A stretch of 64,000 bases of DNA, taken from positions 2,380,881 to 2,444,880 of the forward strand of contig NZ_LR701479.1 in assembly GCF_902498745.1 (NCBI RefSeq). The letters run 5' to 3'. Made by a program: the position numbers and the translations under genes. The notes beneath the pieces were generated by a model. That model saw only the letters and a program-made list of their open reading frames with translations. It searched no databases and was not told where the DNA came from. This DNA comes from Erythrobacter sp. EC-HK427 (GTDB lineage: Bacteria > Pseudomonadota > Alphaproteobacteria > Sphingomonadales > Sphingomonadaceae). Below, one piece after another: positions 54,766 to 63,842 of the stretch (the first letter of the stretch is position 1; the number at the start of each line of letters is the position of its first letter).

Positions 54766-56415
54766 ATGATGGTTGAACGGGAATCAATGCCCGTAGACGT
54801 GGTGATTGTCGGCGGCGGGCCTGCGGGTCTGGCAGCGGCGATCCGTCTCAAGCAGCTCAATGAAGAGCTGGAAGTCGTCGTGCTCGAAAAGGGCTCGGAA
54901 ATCGGGGCGCATATCCTTTCGGGCGCGGTGGTCGATCCCAAATCGCTGGACGAGCTGCTGCCCGATTGGCGCAGCATGGATTGCCCGATGGCGGAAACGC
55001 CCGTCACCGATAACTGGCACTGGATCCTCAGCAAAGGCGGGAAGACGAGCATCCCGCACCTCGCCATGCCGCCCTTTATGTCGAACAAGGGCTGCTACAC
55101 CGGCTCGCTGGGCAATCTGACGCGCTGGCTGGGCGAGCAGGCCGAGGCGCTGGGCGTGATGGTGTTTCCGGGATTCCCGGCATCCGAAGTGATGTTCAAC
55201 GATGCGGGCGCGGTTACCGGCGTAATCACGCAGGATATGGGCATAGCGGCGGACGGCTCGCACAAGCCTGATTTCCAGCCCGGCATGGAAATCCACGCGA
55301 AATATACCGTGTTTGCAGAGGGTGCGCGCGGAAACCTCACCAAGCAGATGAAGGCGCGCTTCGATCTCGAAGCCGACTGCCAGCCGCAAGTCTACGGCCT
55401 CGGCATCAAGGAATTGTGGGATATCGACCCGGAAAAGCACGTTCCGGGCCGCGTGATCCACACGCAGGGCTGGCCGCTGAGCGAGAGCGATACGTGGGGC
55501 GGCGGCTTCCTCTATCATCAGGCGAACGGGCAGGTGGCCTTGGGCTTCGTGACCGCGCTCGATTACGCCAACCCCTATGTCTCGCCGTTTCAGGAATTCC
55601 AGCGCTGGAAGCAGCACCCGGCGATCCGCGAATATCTCGAAGGCGGCACCCGCGTGGCCTATGGCGCGCGCGCGATCAATGAAGGCGGGTGGCAGTCTGT
55701 GCCAAAGCTCGCTTTCCCCGGCGGCGCGCTGATCGGCTGCGCGGCAGGCTTCGTGAACGTGCCGCGCATCAAGGGCAGCCACACCGCGATGAAGAGCGGG
55801 ATGCTGGCGGCGGAGAGCATCGCGGCGGCCATCGCGGCGAACCGCGAGCATGACGAAGTTGCCGATTATGAGGTGAGTTTGCGCGAAAGCTGGATCGCCA
55901 AGGAATTGAAGCTGGTGCAAAATGCGCAGCCGATGGTCGCCAAGTTCGGCAATGATCTGGGCACGGTGCTGGCCGGCTTGGATATGTGGCTGCGGCAGAT
56001 CAAGCTCGGCATCATCCCGTCAATGAAGCACCACCGCGATTACGAGCAGATGGGCCGAGCCGACCTGTATCAGCCGATCGAATATCCCAAGCCCGATGGC
56101 GTGATCAGCTTTGATCGTCTCACCAGCGTGGCCTACAGCTTCACCAACCATGCCGAAGATCAGCCGAACCATTTGCAGGTTGCCGATCTGGAATTGCAGC
56201 GGGAAAGCGAGTTCGAGGTCTTCGCAGGCCCGTCAGCGCGCTATTGCCCGGCGGGTGTGTACGAGTGGCTGGTGGAGGAGGGGCAGGAGCCCAAATTCCA
56301 GATCAACTCGCAAAACTGCGTCCACTGCAAAACCTGTGATATCAAAGACCCGAACCAAAACATCAACTGGACGACGCCCGAAGGCGGCGGCGGGCCGAAT
56401 TATCCGAATATGTGA
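54766..56415 (+). CDS. Electron transfer flavoprotein-ubiquinone oxidoreductase
   Basis: ETF-QO passes electrons from acyl-CoA dehydrogenases to ubiquinone. The 549 residues show an FAD-binding VVIVGGGPAGLAAA, the conserved GSHTAMKSGMLAAE and the C-terminal [4Fe-4S] ligands (YCPAGVYE and NCVHCKTCDIKDPNQ). The start is one of two adjacent ATGs at 54766/54769; the open frame extends further upstream into the UDG-like gene on the other strand. It is membrane associated, not transmembrane. Neighbours are unrelated; an AT-rich islet follows. Confidence 0.96.
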   Translation: MMVERESMPVDVVIVGGGPAGLAAAIRLKQLNEELEVVVLEKGSEIGAHILSGAVVDPKSLDELLPDWRSMDCPMAETPVTDNWHWILSKGGKTSIPHLAMPPFMSNKGCYTGSLGNLTRWLGEQAEALGVMVFPGFPASEVMFNDAGAVTGVITQDMGIAADGSHKPDFQPGMEIHAKYTVFAEGARGNLTKQMKARFDLEADCQPQVYGLGIKELWDIDPEKHVPGRVIHTQGWPLSESDTWGGGFLYHQANGQVALGFVTALDYANPYVSPFQEFQRWKQHPAIREYLEGGTRVAYGARAINEGGWQSVPKLAFPGGALIGCAAGFVNVPRIKGSHTAMKSGMLAAESIAAAIAANREHDEVADYEVSLRESWIAKELKLVQNAQPMVAKFGNDLGTVLAGLDMWLRQIKLGIIPSMKHHRDYEQMGRADLYQPIEYPKPDGVISFDRLTSVAYSFTNHAEDQPNHLQVADLELQRESEFEVFAGPSARYCPAGVYEWLVEEGQEPKFQINSQNCVHCKTCDIKDPNQNINWTTPEGGGGPNYPNM

Positions 56416-56447
56416 TGGGAATTGAAGCTTCTTTCGCTCGCGCCTTT

Positions 56448-57002
56448 CTAATATTCAGGCGCAGTAAAGCGGCTTTGTTTGCCTGGAGCGCCAAACCAAA
56501 CCATTCGAGCAGTGAGGTCATGTCCTGGAAAATCGATGAAATCTGGCCAATCAGGATGAGGCCTTCGATCTCGCATTGTCACATAATCTTGCTTCCACCA
56601 GCGATTAAGAACGGTAACGCTTCGTGGTGGTAGTCCTTTTGTCTTTTTGTCATTTAATGGCAGTTGCATAAATCTCGCATGTAGCCATTCCGCATAATCA
56701 AGCGTGGCTTTGGTCGCTTTAATTTTTTTACCTGATGGTTCGGCGGTCGCCACTTCACCGAGCCAAATTTGACGTTCGCGTGTCACACGGGGAAGTGCAT
56801 GATGTGAATCTGATAACCTGCTGCATAGTGGGGTGCCGATACCCACATACTGCATCGAACGTTTTCGTTGGTAAGCTGCTTTACCAAGGCACATGTACAA
56901 TCCGTCGTCAAAATCTCTCCTGGCCACGGCACGTGTCTCTTCGAGTGTTCCCCAATATGGGCCAAACCAATTTACAGCTATCATTAGATGCTTTTCGGCC
57001 AT
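56448..57002 (-). CDS. GIY-YIG-like single-domain protein in an AT-rich islet
   Basis: The 184-residue protein shows the order of GIY-YIG nuclease motifs: GLY (34-36), YVG (52-54), Arg62 in PLCSRL, His67/68, Glu105 in YAEWLHARF and Asn133 in VTVLNRWW. Spacing between GLY and YVG is 15 residues, within the family range. The first motif is degenerate and the C-terminal part is unknown. Base composition is distinctly lower in GC than the neighbours and codon use differs, so the gene was probably acquired. It is convergent with ETF-QO. Start ATG 57002; upstream 57003-57144 is AT rich. Confidence 0.65.
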   Translation of the reverse strand: MAEKHLMIAVNWFGPYWGTLEETRAVARRDFDDGLYMCLGKAAYQRKRSMQYVGIGTPLCSRLSDSHHALPRVTRERQIWLGEVATAEPSGKKIKATKATLDYAEWLHARFMQLPLNDKKTKGLPPRSVTVLNRWWKQDYVTMRDRRPHPDWPDFIDFPGHDLTARMVWFGAPGKQSRFTAPEY

Positions 57003-57144
57003 AAATTTTTGCTTTCAAAAATTTTGCGACAAATTTTCCAGAGGAATTTTGCCGCTTTCTCTTTCGAGATGCGACACCAAGTCCCAATCTTTCCCGTCGA
57101 ATGGATTGCAGACAACCTAAAATGTCGCAATTATGGGATGGCAA

Positions 57145-58050
57145 ATGTCCACCGAAACAGCCTACGCCAAGATCAACCTCGCGCTGCACGTCCGGCGGCG
57201 GCGGGAGGACGGGTATCATGAGTTGGAGACGCTGTTCGCTTTCGTCGATGCGGGGGATGTGCTGGTGGCGCATTCTGCCGAGGTCGATAGCCTCCTTGTG
57301 GTGGGCGAATTCTCGGGACTGCTCGCACCTTTACCCCCCTCCCTTGGGGGAGGGGTTGGGGGTGGGGGCTCTTCCCTATCGACCGTAGCACCCCCATCCC
57401 CAACCCTTCCCCACGGGGAAGGGGGCAAGTTAGACAACATCGTCGCCAAGGCGCTCAACGCGCTGCCGCGTGCAGGTGGTCTCGCCATCACTCTCGAAAA
57501 GAACCTTCCTGTCGCCGCTGGGCTCGGCGGGGGCTCGGCAGACGCAGGGGCAGTTTTCCGGATGGTGCGCGATGCTTACGGCCTGCCCGACGACTGGCGT
57601 GAGCGGGCGGCGAAACTGGGTGCGGATGTGCCCGCGTGTGTCGACAGCGATATGCACATCGGCACCGGCGTGGGGGACGAGCGGCGCGAAATCGAGAACG
57701 ATCTCAAGGGCATGGCCGTCCTCCTCGTCAATCCGCGCGTTCCGCTCCCCACGGGGCCGGTGTTCAAGGCGTGGGACGGCAAGGATCGCGGGCCGCTGCC
57801 CGATGGCCCGGCGAGCCGCATCGCGCGCGCGGGACGCAACGATTTGCGTGCTCCGGCGATCAGCCTGTGCCCCGTCATTGCCGATGTGTTGGCTGCCTTG
57901 GAGGCCACCGGCCCCTGGATGGCCGAAATGTCAGGCTCCGGCGCGACGTGTTTTGCACTGTTCGAGCACAACGAACAGCGCGATCAAGCAGCGGAGATAC
58001 TTCTCGGAAACCATCCGGACTGGTGGCAGATGAAGGGCAATCTGTTGTGA
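57145..58050 (+). CDS. ispE: 4-diphosphocytidyl-2-C-methyl-D-erythritol kinase
   Basis: IspE phosphorylates the fourth MEP-pathway intermediate. The 301 residues begin MSTETAYAKINLALHVRRRR and hold the GHMP ATP loop PVAAGLGGGSADAGA and the C-terminal EMSGSGATCFALF. A 93-base palindromic insertion at 57333-57425 adds about 31 residues (residues 63-94, rich in Gly, Pro and Ser) in the loop between GEFSGLLA and LDNIVAKALN, where other IspE proteins run on. The frame is kept, so the enzyme may still work. The start at 57145 follows GGGATGG. It is coupled to the FGase gene by GTGA. Confidence 0.93.
   Translation: MSTETAYAKINLALHVRRRREDGYHELETLFAFVDAGDVLVAHSAEVDSLLVVGEFSGLLAPLPPSLGGGVGGGGSSLSTVAPPSPTLPHGEGGKLDNIVAKALNALPRAGGLAITLEKNLPVAAGLGGGSADAGAVFRMVRDAYGLPDDWRERAAKLGADVPACVDSDMHIGTGVGDERREIENDLKGMAVLLVNPRVPLPTGPVFKAWDGKDRGPLPDGPASRIARAGRNDLRAPAISLCPVIADVLAALEATGPWMAEMSGSGATCFALFEHNEQRDQAAEILLGNHPDWWQMKGNLL
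57333..57425. repeat. Palindromic element inserted in ispE
   Basis: The insertion has two hairpin arms, CCTCCCTTGGGGGAGG and TTCCCCACGGGGAA, each flanked on its inner side by a G-rich or C-rich tail (GGTTGGGGGTGGGGG and its near complement), so the halves are inverted copies. It is of the same family as the elements at DUF559 and glyS (encoded SPTLPHGEGG). Confidence 0.85.
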
Positions 58051-58781
58051 CCCGATCGGCAAGTCACCGGATCATCGGCGAAGCGGTGCGCGGGGGCATC
58101 GTGGCGGTGTGCGATCATGCCTCCAACGCGGTGCCCGACGGCATTGAACTCGGCATTTCTGACGAGACGATGCAGAAGCACATCGCTTGGGACATTGGCG
58201 CAGGCGGCGTGTGCGAGCGGCTGGCGCGGCGGCACGCCATCGCTGCGATGCTGGGCGAGGTCAGCCGCCTGGTCATCGATTTGCACCGCGAAGAGGATTC
58301 GGACGGGCTGATCCCCACCACCAGCGATGGCATCCTGATCCCCGGCAATATCGGTGCTGACCGCGAACGGCGTCTCGCCGATTTCCACCGGCCTTATCAT
58401 GCCGCCATGGCACAATGGCTCGACGCGGTGCAGCCTGCGCTGATCCTCTCGATCCATTCCTTCACGCCCGCGCTGGAAACCCAACCGGGGGCTGAGCGGC
58501 CATGGGAAATCGGCCTGCTCTACAATCAGGATGACCGCGCCGCGCGCCAGGCCATCCGCCTGTTCGCCGAATTGGGCGTAACTGTCGGCGACAATGAGCC
58601 CTATTCGGGCAAGCTGCTCAACGCGACAATGAACCGCCACGCAGAGGCGTTCGGGCGGCCCTATTGCGCCATCGAAATCCGCAATGATCTGATCGCGGAG
58701 GAGCGCGGGCAGGCACGTTGGGCGGCTATTATTGCCGATGTCGCAGGGCGGGTGAAGCTGGCGCTGGAAACCGCCACTTGA
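58047..58781 (+). CDS. N-formylglutamate amidohydrolase family protein
   Basis: FGase family enzymes deformylate N-formylglutamate at the end of some histidine degradation routes. The 244-residue protein has the blocks [22 protein letters not shown] and [10 protein letters not shown], with likely metal-binding Asp/His and Glu. GTG at 58047 overlaps the ispE stop (GTGA); the reading frame is open far upstream, but only as an alternative frame of ispE. No hut genes are nearby, so a role in another pathway is possible. Confidence 0.88.
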   Translation: MTRSASHRIIGEAVRGGIVAVCDHASNAVPDGIELGISDETMQKHIAWDIGAGGVCERLARRHAIAAMLGEVSRLVIDLHREEDSDGLIPTTSDGILIPGNIGADRERRLADFHRPYHAAMAQWLDAVQPALILSIHSFTPALETQPGAERPWEIGLLYNQDDRAARQAIRLFAELGVTVGDNEPYSGKLLNATMNRHAEAFGRPYCAIEIRNDLIAEERGQARWAAIIADVAGRVKLALETAT

Positions 58782-58827
58782 TTTACCGCCCCTTGCGCGC
58801 CAAGCACGCCCGCGAAAGGGGTTTGCC

Positions 58828-60546
58828 TTGACTACGTTCGATAAATCCAAATTGCCGAGCCGCCACGTATCAATGGGGCCGGAACGCGCGCCGCATCGTT
58901 CCTATTATTACGCGATGGGGATGACCGAAGAGCAGATTGCGCAGCCCTTTGTCGCGATTGCTTCTGCGGGAAACGACAGCGCCCCATGCAACACAGCGTT
59001 GGATGCGCAGGCGAATATCTGCCGCACCGGGGTGGAGGAGGCGGGCGGCACCCCGCGCCGGTTCAACACCATTACCGTGACCGATGGCATCGCCATGGGC
59101 CATCAGGGGATGAAAAGCTCGCTGGTCAGCCGCGAAGTGATTGCCGACAGCATGGAATTGTCGGTGCGCGGCCACTGTTATGATGCGCTGGTCGGCTTTG
59201 CCGGTTGCGACAAGAGCTTGCCCGGCATGATGATGGCGATGCTGCGGCTCAACGTGCCGAGCATTTTCGTCTACGGCGGCTCGATCCTGCCCGGCACTTT
59301 TCACGACAGGGATGTGACGGTGGTGGATGTGTTCGAGGCGGTTGGCCAGCACGCGGCGGGCAATTGTCCGTTGCAGGAACTGATCGCGCTCGAAAAGGTC
59401 GCTTGCCCCGGCCACGGCGCTTGCGGCGGGCAGTTTACCGCCAACACTATGGCATGTGTGGGCGAGGCTATTGGATTGTCGCTTCCGAACAGCAATATGG
59501 CACCCGCTCCTTACAAATCGCGTGAAGAAATCGCGATGGCCGCCGGGCGTCAGGTCATGGCGCTGCTGGAGCGCAATCTGCGTCCGCGCGACATTTGCAC
59601 CCGTGCCGCTTTCGAAAACGCCGCCCGCGTGGTCGCGGCGACTGGCGGATCAACCAATGCCGCGCTGCACCTGCCCGCCATGGCCAGCGAATGCGGCATC
59701 GAATTCGACCTGTTCGATGTGGCGGAGATCTTCAAATCGACGCCCTACATCGCCGATCTTAAACCCGGCGGGCGCTATGTGGCGAAGGATATGCACGAGG
59801 CTGGCGGCGTCTATATGCTGATGAAGACGCTGCTCGATGGCGGTTTCCTCGATCCCGAACCGCTGACAGTCACCGGCAAGACGCTGGGCGAGAATATCGA
59901 GGAAGTTGTCTGGAACCCCGACCAGAAGGTGATTTACGAAGTTTCCAATCCCATCACGCCCACCGGCGGCGTGGTCGGCCTCAAGGGCTCGCTGGCTCCG
60001 AACGGGGCCATTGTGAAGGTTGCGGGGATGAAGCGCCTGCAATTCACCGGCATCGCACGGGTGTTCGATTGCGAGGAGGATGCCTTCGCCGCGGTCGAGC
60101 AACGCGATATTGCCGAGGGCAGCGTCATCGTTATCCGTTATGAAGGGCCGAAGGGCGGGCCGGGTATGCGCGAAATGCTCTCCACCACGGCTGCGCTCTA
60201 CGGGCAGGGCATGGGCGAGAAGGTCGCGCTGATTACCGATGGCCGTTTTTCCGGTGCCACGCGCGGGTTCTGCATCGGCCATGTCGGGCCGGAAGCCGCC
60301 GAGGGTGGGCCGATTGCGCTGGTGGAGGATGGCGACACCATCGCCATCGACGCCGAAGCGGGGACGATCGATCTGGTGGTCGATGAAGCCGCGCTGGCAG
60401 AGCGTCGCGCGCGCTGGCAGCCGCGCGAAAATGATTACCAGTCGGGGGCCCTGTGGCGCTACGCCCAGAATGTCGGCCCGGCGGTGAACGGCGCGATCAC
60501 CCATCCCGGCGCGGCAAAGGAAACGCATGTTTATGCCGATATCTAG
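58828..60546 (+). CDS. ilvD: Dihydroxy-acid dehydratase
   Basis: IlvD makes the 2-oxo acids of valine/isoleucine synthesis with an Fe-S cluster. Residues 1-572 carry the cluster Cys in SAPCNTALD, the signature [13 protein letters not shown] and [14 protein letters not shown], and [19 protein letters not shown]. The start is TTG at 58828, six bases after AAAGGGG; no ATG gives a better N-terminus. The 3' end overlaps a small lipoprotein gene by up to 20 bases. Confidence 0.95.
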   Translation: MTTFDKSKLPSRHVSMGPERAPHRSYYYAMGMTEEQIAQPFVAIASAGNDSAPCNTALDAQANICRTGVEEAGGTPRRFNTITVTDGIAMGHQGMKSSLVSREVIADSMELSVRGHCYDALVGFAGCDKSLPGMMMAMLRLNVPSIFVYGGSILPGTFHDRDVTVVDVFEAVGQHAAGNCPLQELIALEKVACPGHGACGGQFTANTMACVGEAIGLSLPNSNMAPAPYKSREEIAMAAGRQVMALLERNLRPRDICTRAAFENAARVVAATGGSTNAALHLPAMASECGIEFDLFDVAEIFKSTPYIADLKPGGRYVAKDMHEAGGVYMLMKTLLDGGFLDPEPLTVTGKTLGENIEEVVWNPDQKVIYEVSNPITPTGGVVGLKGSLAPNGAIVKVAGMKRLQFTGIARVFDCEEDAFAAVEQRDIAEGSVIVIRYEGPKGGPGMREMLSTTAALYGQGMGEKVALITDGRFSGATRGFCIGHVGPEAAEGGPIALVEDGDTIAIDAEAGTIDLVVDEAALAERRARWQPRENDYQSGALWRYAQNVGPAVNGAITHPGAAKETHVYADI

Positions 60547-60877
60547 GGTGAAAACCGTTTCCGCTTGCATCGCATTGCTGGCACTCGCGGCCTGCGAACC
60601 GGTGGACGACCAAGCCGCTGCGCCCGCCATCGAATGCGCGATCAACGGTGCCTCTGCTTTCGCGCCCGATTGCACGATGGAGCGGGCCGAGGACGAGGGG
60701 GCGAGTATCCTGATCGTCCGCCACCCTGACGGTGTTTTCCGCCGCTTCGAGCTGGGCGTTCCGGGCGAAGGCATCATCACCGCCGACGGTATGCAGCCCG
60801 CCGAAGTCGTGCGCGGCGAAGGCATGATCGAAGTGCGTGTGGGCGCAGATCGCTATCGATTGCCGGTCAGTGAGTAA
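60527..60877 (+). CDS. Small lipoprotein of unknown function
   Basis: This 116-residue protein has a lipoprotein signal with lipobox LAAC (Cys near 23) and two further Cys (IECAIN and PDCTME) that may form a disulfide. The remaining region ([20 protein letters not shown]) is a small beta-rich domain seen in sphingomonad lipoproteins of no known function. Its start (60527 or the ATG at 60533) lies inside ilvD, so the two are co-transcribed; a link to valine synthesis is not implied. Confidence 0.65.
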   Translation: MFMPISRVKTVSACIALLALAACEPVDDQAAAPAIECAINGASAFAPDCTMERAEDEGASILIVRHPDGVFRRFELGVPGEGIITADGMQPAEVVRGEGMIEVRVGADRYRLPVSE

Positions 60878-60904
60878 GGTGACTTTCGGGGCGAAGGCAA
60901 TAAC

Positions 60905-62104
60905 GTGAGCCAGCCAGAGGAAATCCTCCGCATCGCCGCGCGCGGTGACGGCGTGACTGCCAGCGGGCGGCATGTCACTGGAACTGCGCCGGGCGACCTC
61001 GTGGCAAGCGATGGCGCAATCACGCGCGGGCCGCATTATGCCACGCCGCCCTGCCGCCATTTCAGCACCTGCGGCGGGTGCGAGTTGCAGCATCTCGACG
61101 CATCCGCCTTCGCGCAATTCGTGGCAGACCGCGTTGGCAACGCGGCAGTGGCCAACGCGCTTGACCCGGCTACCATCGCGCCACCCACCATTTCGCCGAC
61201 GCATAGCCGCCGCCGCGCGAGTATGCGGGCGATCAATGGCGGAGGCAGGCCGCTGATCGGCTTTACCCAGAGCGGGACGCACAAGATTGTCGATCTGGCC
61301 GAGTGCTATGTGCTCGACCCGCGGTTGTTTGCGTTGATTGCTCCGCTGCAGAAGTATCTCGCCCGCCTGCAAGGGCGGTATAGCATCGATATCGAACTTA
61401 CGTTGGCCGATCAGGGAGTCGATCTGGGGCTGAAAGGCTTTATGCCCGAGGGGTTGGAGCAGACCGAGGATCTGCTCGATTTCTGCCGCGATCAGGGGCT
61501 GGCGCGGCTGACGCTCGATCACGGGTACGGCGCGGAAGGATTCTGGGAGCCGGAGCCGGTGACGGTGACGCTGGGCGGGGTACCCGTCGGCTTTCCCTCC
61601 GGCGCGTTCCTGCAACCGACTGTGTGGGGCGAGGGGACGCTGGTGGAAGCGGCGAGCGGTTGGCTCAATGGCTGCACCAATGTCGCCGATCTTTTCGCAG
61701 GGCTTGGCACTTTCGCCCTTCCGCTGGCAGCTATGGCGAAAGTGCTGGCGGCGGAGGCTGACCGCGCAGCAATTCTCGCCCTGCGCAGCGCCGCCAGCGC
61801 GGCCCGCCTGCCGCTGGAAACCGCGCATCGTGACTTGTTCCGCAATCCCCTTCGCGCCGACGAATTGGCGGCATTTGACGGCATCGTCCTCGACCCGCCG
61901 CGCGCCGGTGCGCGCACGCAAGTGGAGCAGATCGCGAAGAGCGGGGTGCCGCGCGTCGTCTATATCAGCTGCAACCCATCCAGTTGGTCGAAGGACTGCG
62001 TGATGCTGAAAGAGGCCGGATACGAGTTGGCAGAGCTGCGCCCCGTCGGCCAGTTCCTCTGGTCAACCCATGTCGAGCTGGCGAGCCTGTTCATCAAGCG
62101 TTGA
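60905..62104 (+). CDS. TrmA/RlmD-family RNA (uracil-5-) methyltransferase
   Basis: The enzyme makes 5-methyluridine in rRNA or tRNA using SAM. The 399-residue protein has the Fe-S cluster Cys pattern CRHFSTCGGCELQH plus a fourth Cys in AECYVL, SAM-binding NVADLFAGLGTFALP and the catalytic Cys in YISCNPSSW. This suits RlmC/RlmD more than TrmA, which lacks the cluster. The start is GTG at 60905. The 3' end overlaps by 42 bases the convergent XrtA-associated hydrolase gene. Confidence 0.9.
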   Translation: MSQPEEILRIAARGDGVTASGRHVTGTAPGDLVASDGAITRGPHYATPPCRHFSTCGGCELQHLDASAFAQFVADRVGNAAVANALDPATIAPPTISPTHSRRRASMRAINGGGRPLIGFTQSGTHKIVDLAECYVLDPRLFALIAPLQKYLARLQGRYSIDIELTLADQGVDLGLKGFMPEGLEQTEDLLDFCRDQGLARLTLDHGYGAEGFWEPEPVTVTLGGVPVGFPSGAFLQPTVWGEGTLVEAASGWLNGCTNVADLFAGLGTFALPLAAMAKVLAAEADRAAILALRSAASAARLPLETAHRDLFRNPLRADELAAFDGIVLDPPRAGARTQVEQIAKSGVPRVVYISCNPSSWSKDCVMLKEAGYELAELRPVGQFLWSTHVELASLFIKR

Positions 62105-62860
62105 GAGCAGGTGCTGGACGAGCCAGTCCTGATCCGCGGGATCGGAAAAGGCATGGTCGGCGGTGGTGCTTACCGCGATCCGCTCATCCTCGCCCCACGC
62201 AGACAGGAAAGCCGCCCCTGTGCGGTCACGTTTGGCCGCGAGGAAAAGAATGTCGCCTGCAAAGCCGGCAATGCCTGCCTTGAGCGATTCGAGCAGGTTG
62301 GACGGTGGCGGTGGCGCGGTGTTCCGCGCGGCTTTCAGTCCACCCGCCAGCTTGCGCAAATTCACCCCGCCGCTCAGCAGCCGCTTCCACTCTGACGGGT
62401 TTTTGAGCTTCGCGGCATAGCGTTCGCGAATGGCCTCTGCGGGCATCGCATCGCCAGAGTCATCGTCAAACGTCCACGGATTGGCGAGCACCAGGGCGCT
62501 GCACTGCGCGCCTTGCGCCAGCATCAACGCCGCCGCGCCGTCACAAATGCCGAAACCGGCGACCGCTCGCAGTTCCGGCTTGCGCGCCTTGAACGCTGCC
62601 AAAGCGGCGGCAATATCGGGGGAGGCGCTGTGAAACTCCGCATTCTCGCCTTCGCTATCGCCGACACCGCGGCGGTCGAAACGCAGCACGGGATAGCCCT
62701 TGGCCGCGATATGGGCGGCGATATGCGCTTGTCCGGCGAAGGCTCCGCTGCGGATTTCATTGCCGCCGGTGACGATCAGCAGGCCGACCGGTTTTGGGCC
62801 GTCATCCAGCGTCGCATGGCATTGCGCGCCTTCCACGTTGAAGGTGAAATGTTCGCGCAT
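62063..62860 (-). CDS. Hydrolase 1, exosortase A system-associated
   Basis: This 265-residue alpha/beta hydrolase of the XrtA/EPS locus type has GLLIVTGGNEIRSGAFAG, YPVLRFDRRGVGDSEG and GFGICDGAAALMLAQGA, where the nucleophile position is held by Asp or Cys rather than a plain G-x-S-x-G serine. The start at 62860 (MREHFTFNVEGAQC) overlaps the hydrolase-2 stop (TGATG). Its function is not known biochemically; it accompanies exosortase A loci. Confidence 0.85.
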   Translation of the reverse strand: MREHFTFNVEGAQCHATLDDGPKPVGLLIVTGGNEIRSGAFAGQAHIAAHIAAKGYPVLRFDRRGVGDSEGENAEFHSASPDIAAALAAFKARKPELRAVAGFGICDGAAALMLAQGAQCSALVLANPWTFDDDSGDAMPAEAIRERYAAKLKNPSEWKRLLSGGVNLRKLAGGLKAARNTAPPPPSNLLESLKAGIAGFAGDILFLAAKRDRTGAAFLSAWGEDERIAVSTTADHAFSDPADQDWLVQHLLSTLDEQARQLDMG

Positions 62861-63528
62861 CAGCTGGCCCACTCCGCAACCAGGCGGGCGAGTTGGCGTG
62901 CCTGCTCGGCCTCGTAAGACGCTTCGGCCCGCAACCACAGCGCCGCGCCGCCAAGCTCGCTTTGCGCAATGGTGCGCGCCGCTTGCGGGTGGGTGGCTCC
63001 CTCCAACTGACTGACCATGGCTGCGGAGAGCGCATATCCGGCCAGTCGCAGCCCCTCGCTTCTCCCGCGCGCGAGTAGTTCTTCCTGTGTCGATGGCGTT
63101 CCGGCTTCTTTGTTCGCAATGATCCTTGCGCGCAGCATGGCCCGCAGGAGCGATTTGCCCTGCAGCGGCGCGTAGTGGACAAGATTGGCGCGTTCCCGCG
63201 CGATCAGCGCACCGCCGCGAATGGCCAGAATATGCGTTGCCGACAGGCCCTTTGCCGCTGCCTCGGCCTCATCGCGCCAGTCCTCTAAGGTAGTGTCGCC
63301 CAGCGGATGCGCGCTTTCCATCAGGCCCGCAGGATCGAACATGAAGCTGGCGATGCCGCTGTCCACCAGCATCCGCATTACATTGACCGTCAACCGGCGC
63401 AGCTTGTGTCCTTCATCGAACACAGCAGGCAGGATAAGCAGCCGCGCGCTCGCGCCAACCGGATCGCCAGCAGAAACCAGACGTGTCGGCCCGCCAAACG
63501 GACTGTGCCACGCACCGGCCGTCAGCAT
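62860..63528 (-). CDS. Hydrolase 2, exosortase A system-associated
   Basis: This 222-residue protein matches the second hydrolase family of XrtA loci: LLILPAVFDEGHKLRRLTVN, DPAGLMESAHPLGDTTLEDW. The family's strand-helix core is shortened and the usual catalytic serine motif is not plain (AIRGGALIARE), so it may be non-catalytic. The start is ATG 63528; the ACP gene lies six bases upstream. Confidence 0.8.
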   Translation of the reverse strand: MLTAGAWHSPFGGPTRLVSAGDPVGASARLLILPAVFDEGHKLRRLTVNVMRMLVDSGIASFMFDPAGLMESAHPLGDTTLEDWRDEAEAAAKGLSATHILAIRGGALIARERANLVHYAPLQGKSLLRAMLRARIIANKEAGTPSTQEELLARGRSEGLRLAGYALSAAMVSQLEGATHPQAARTIAQSELGGAALWLRAEASYEAEQARQLARLVAEWAS

Positions 63529-63534
63529 TGCCGC

Positions 63535-63828
63535 CTAACTATCGCTGCGCTTGGCGGCGAGAAACGCCAGCAGACCGCCGAACGTTTCCAGCATCTCGCC
63601 ATCGACATCATCATCCTCGATAATGATGTCGAGCCGGTCTTCCAGCTCGGTCAACAAACCGGCAACCGCCATCGAATCGAGTTCGGGCAAATGACCGAAC
63701 AGCCCTGATTCCGCGTCCAGCTCCGCCGCGCGTTCGAGCGACAGGCCCAGCACATCCTGCAGCACTTGCCGCAGGATCAATTCGGTGTCGCCGGTGTCTG
63801 CGACGGGGACGGGAAGATTGCTTACCAT
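63535..63828 (-). CDS. Acyl carrier protein-like (XrtA locus)
   Basis: This 97-residue protein is a phosphopantetheine-binding ACP: the attachment serine lies in LPELDSMAVAGLL (DSM), within helix-loop-helix context (LRQVLQDVLGLSLERAAELD). It starts at MVSNLPVPVAD (63828). XrtA-type EPS loci carry such an ACP with an AMP-ligase and the two hydrolases, and that order is seen here. Confidence 0.88.
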   Translation of the reverse strand: MVSNLPVPVADTGDTELILRQVLQDVLGLSLERAAELDAESGLFGHLPELDSMAVAGLLTELEDRLDIIIEDDDVDGEMLETFGGLLAFLAAKRSDS

Positions 63829-63842
63829 AGTGGGCGGGGGGC

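Noticed and set aside
57003-57144. Replication-origin-like AT-rich stretch
   Set aside because: No cluster of DnaA boxes is seen; the composition fits the promoter side of the acquired gene.
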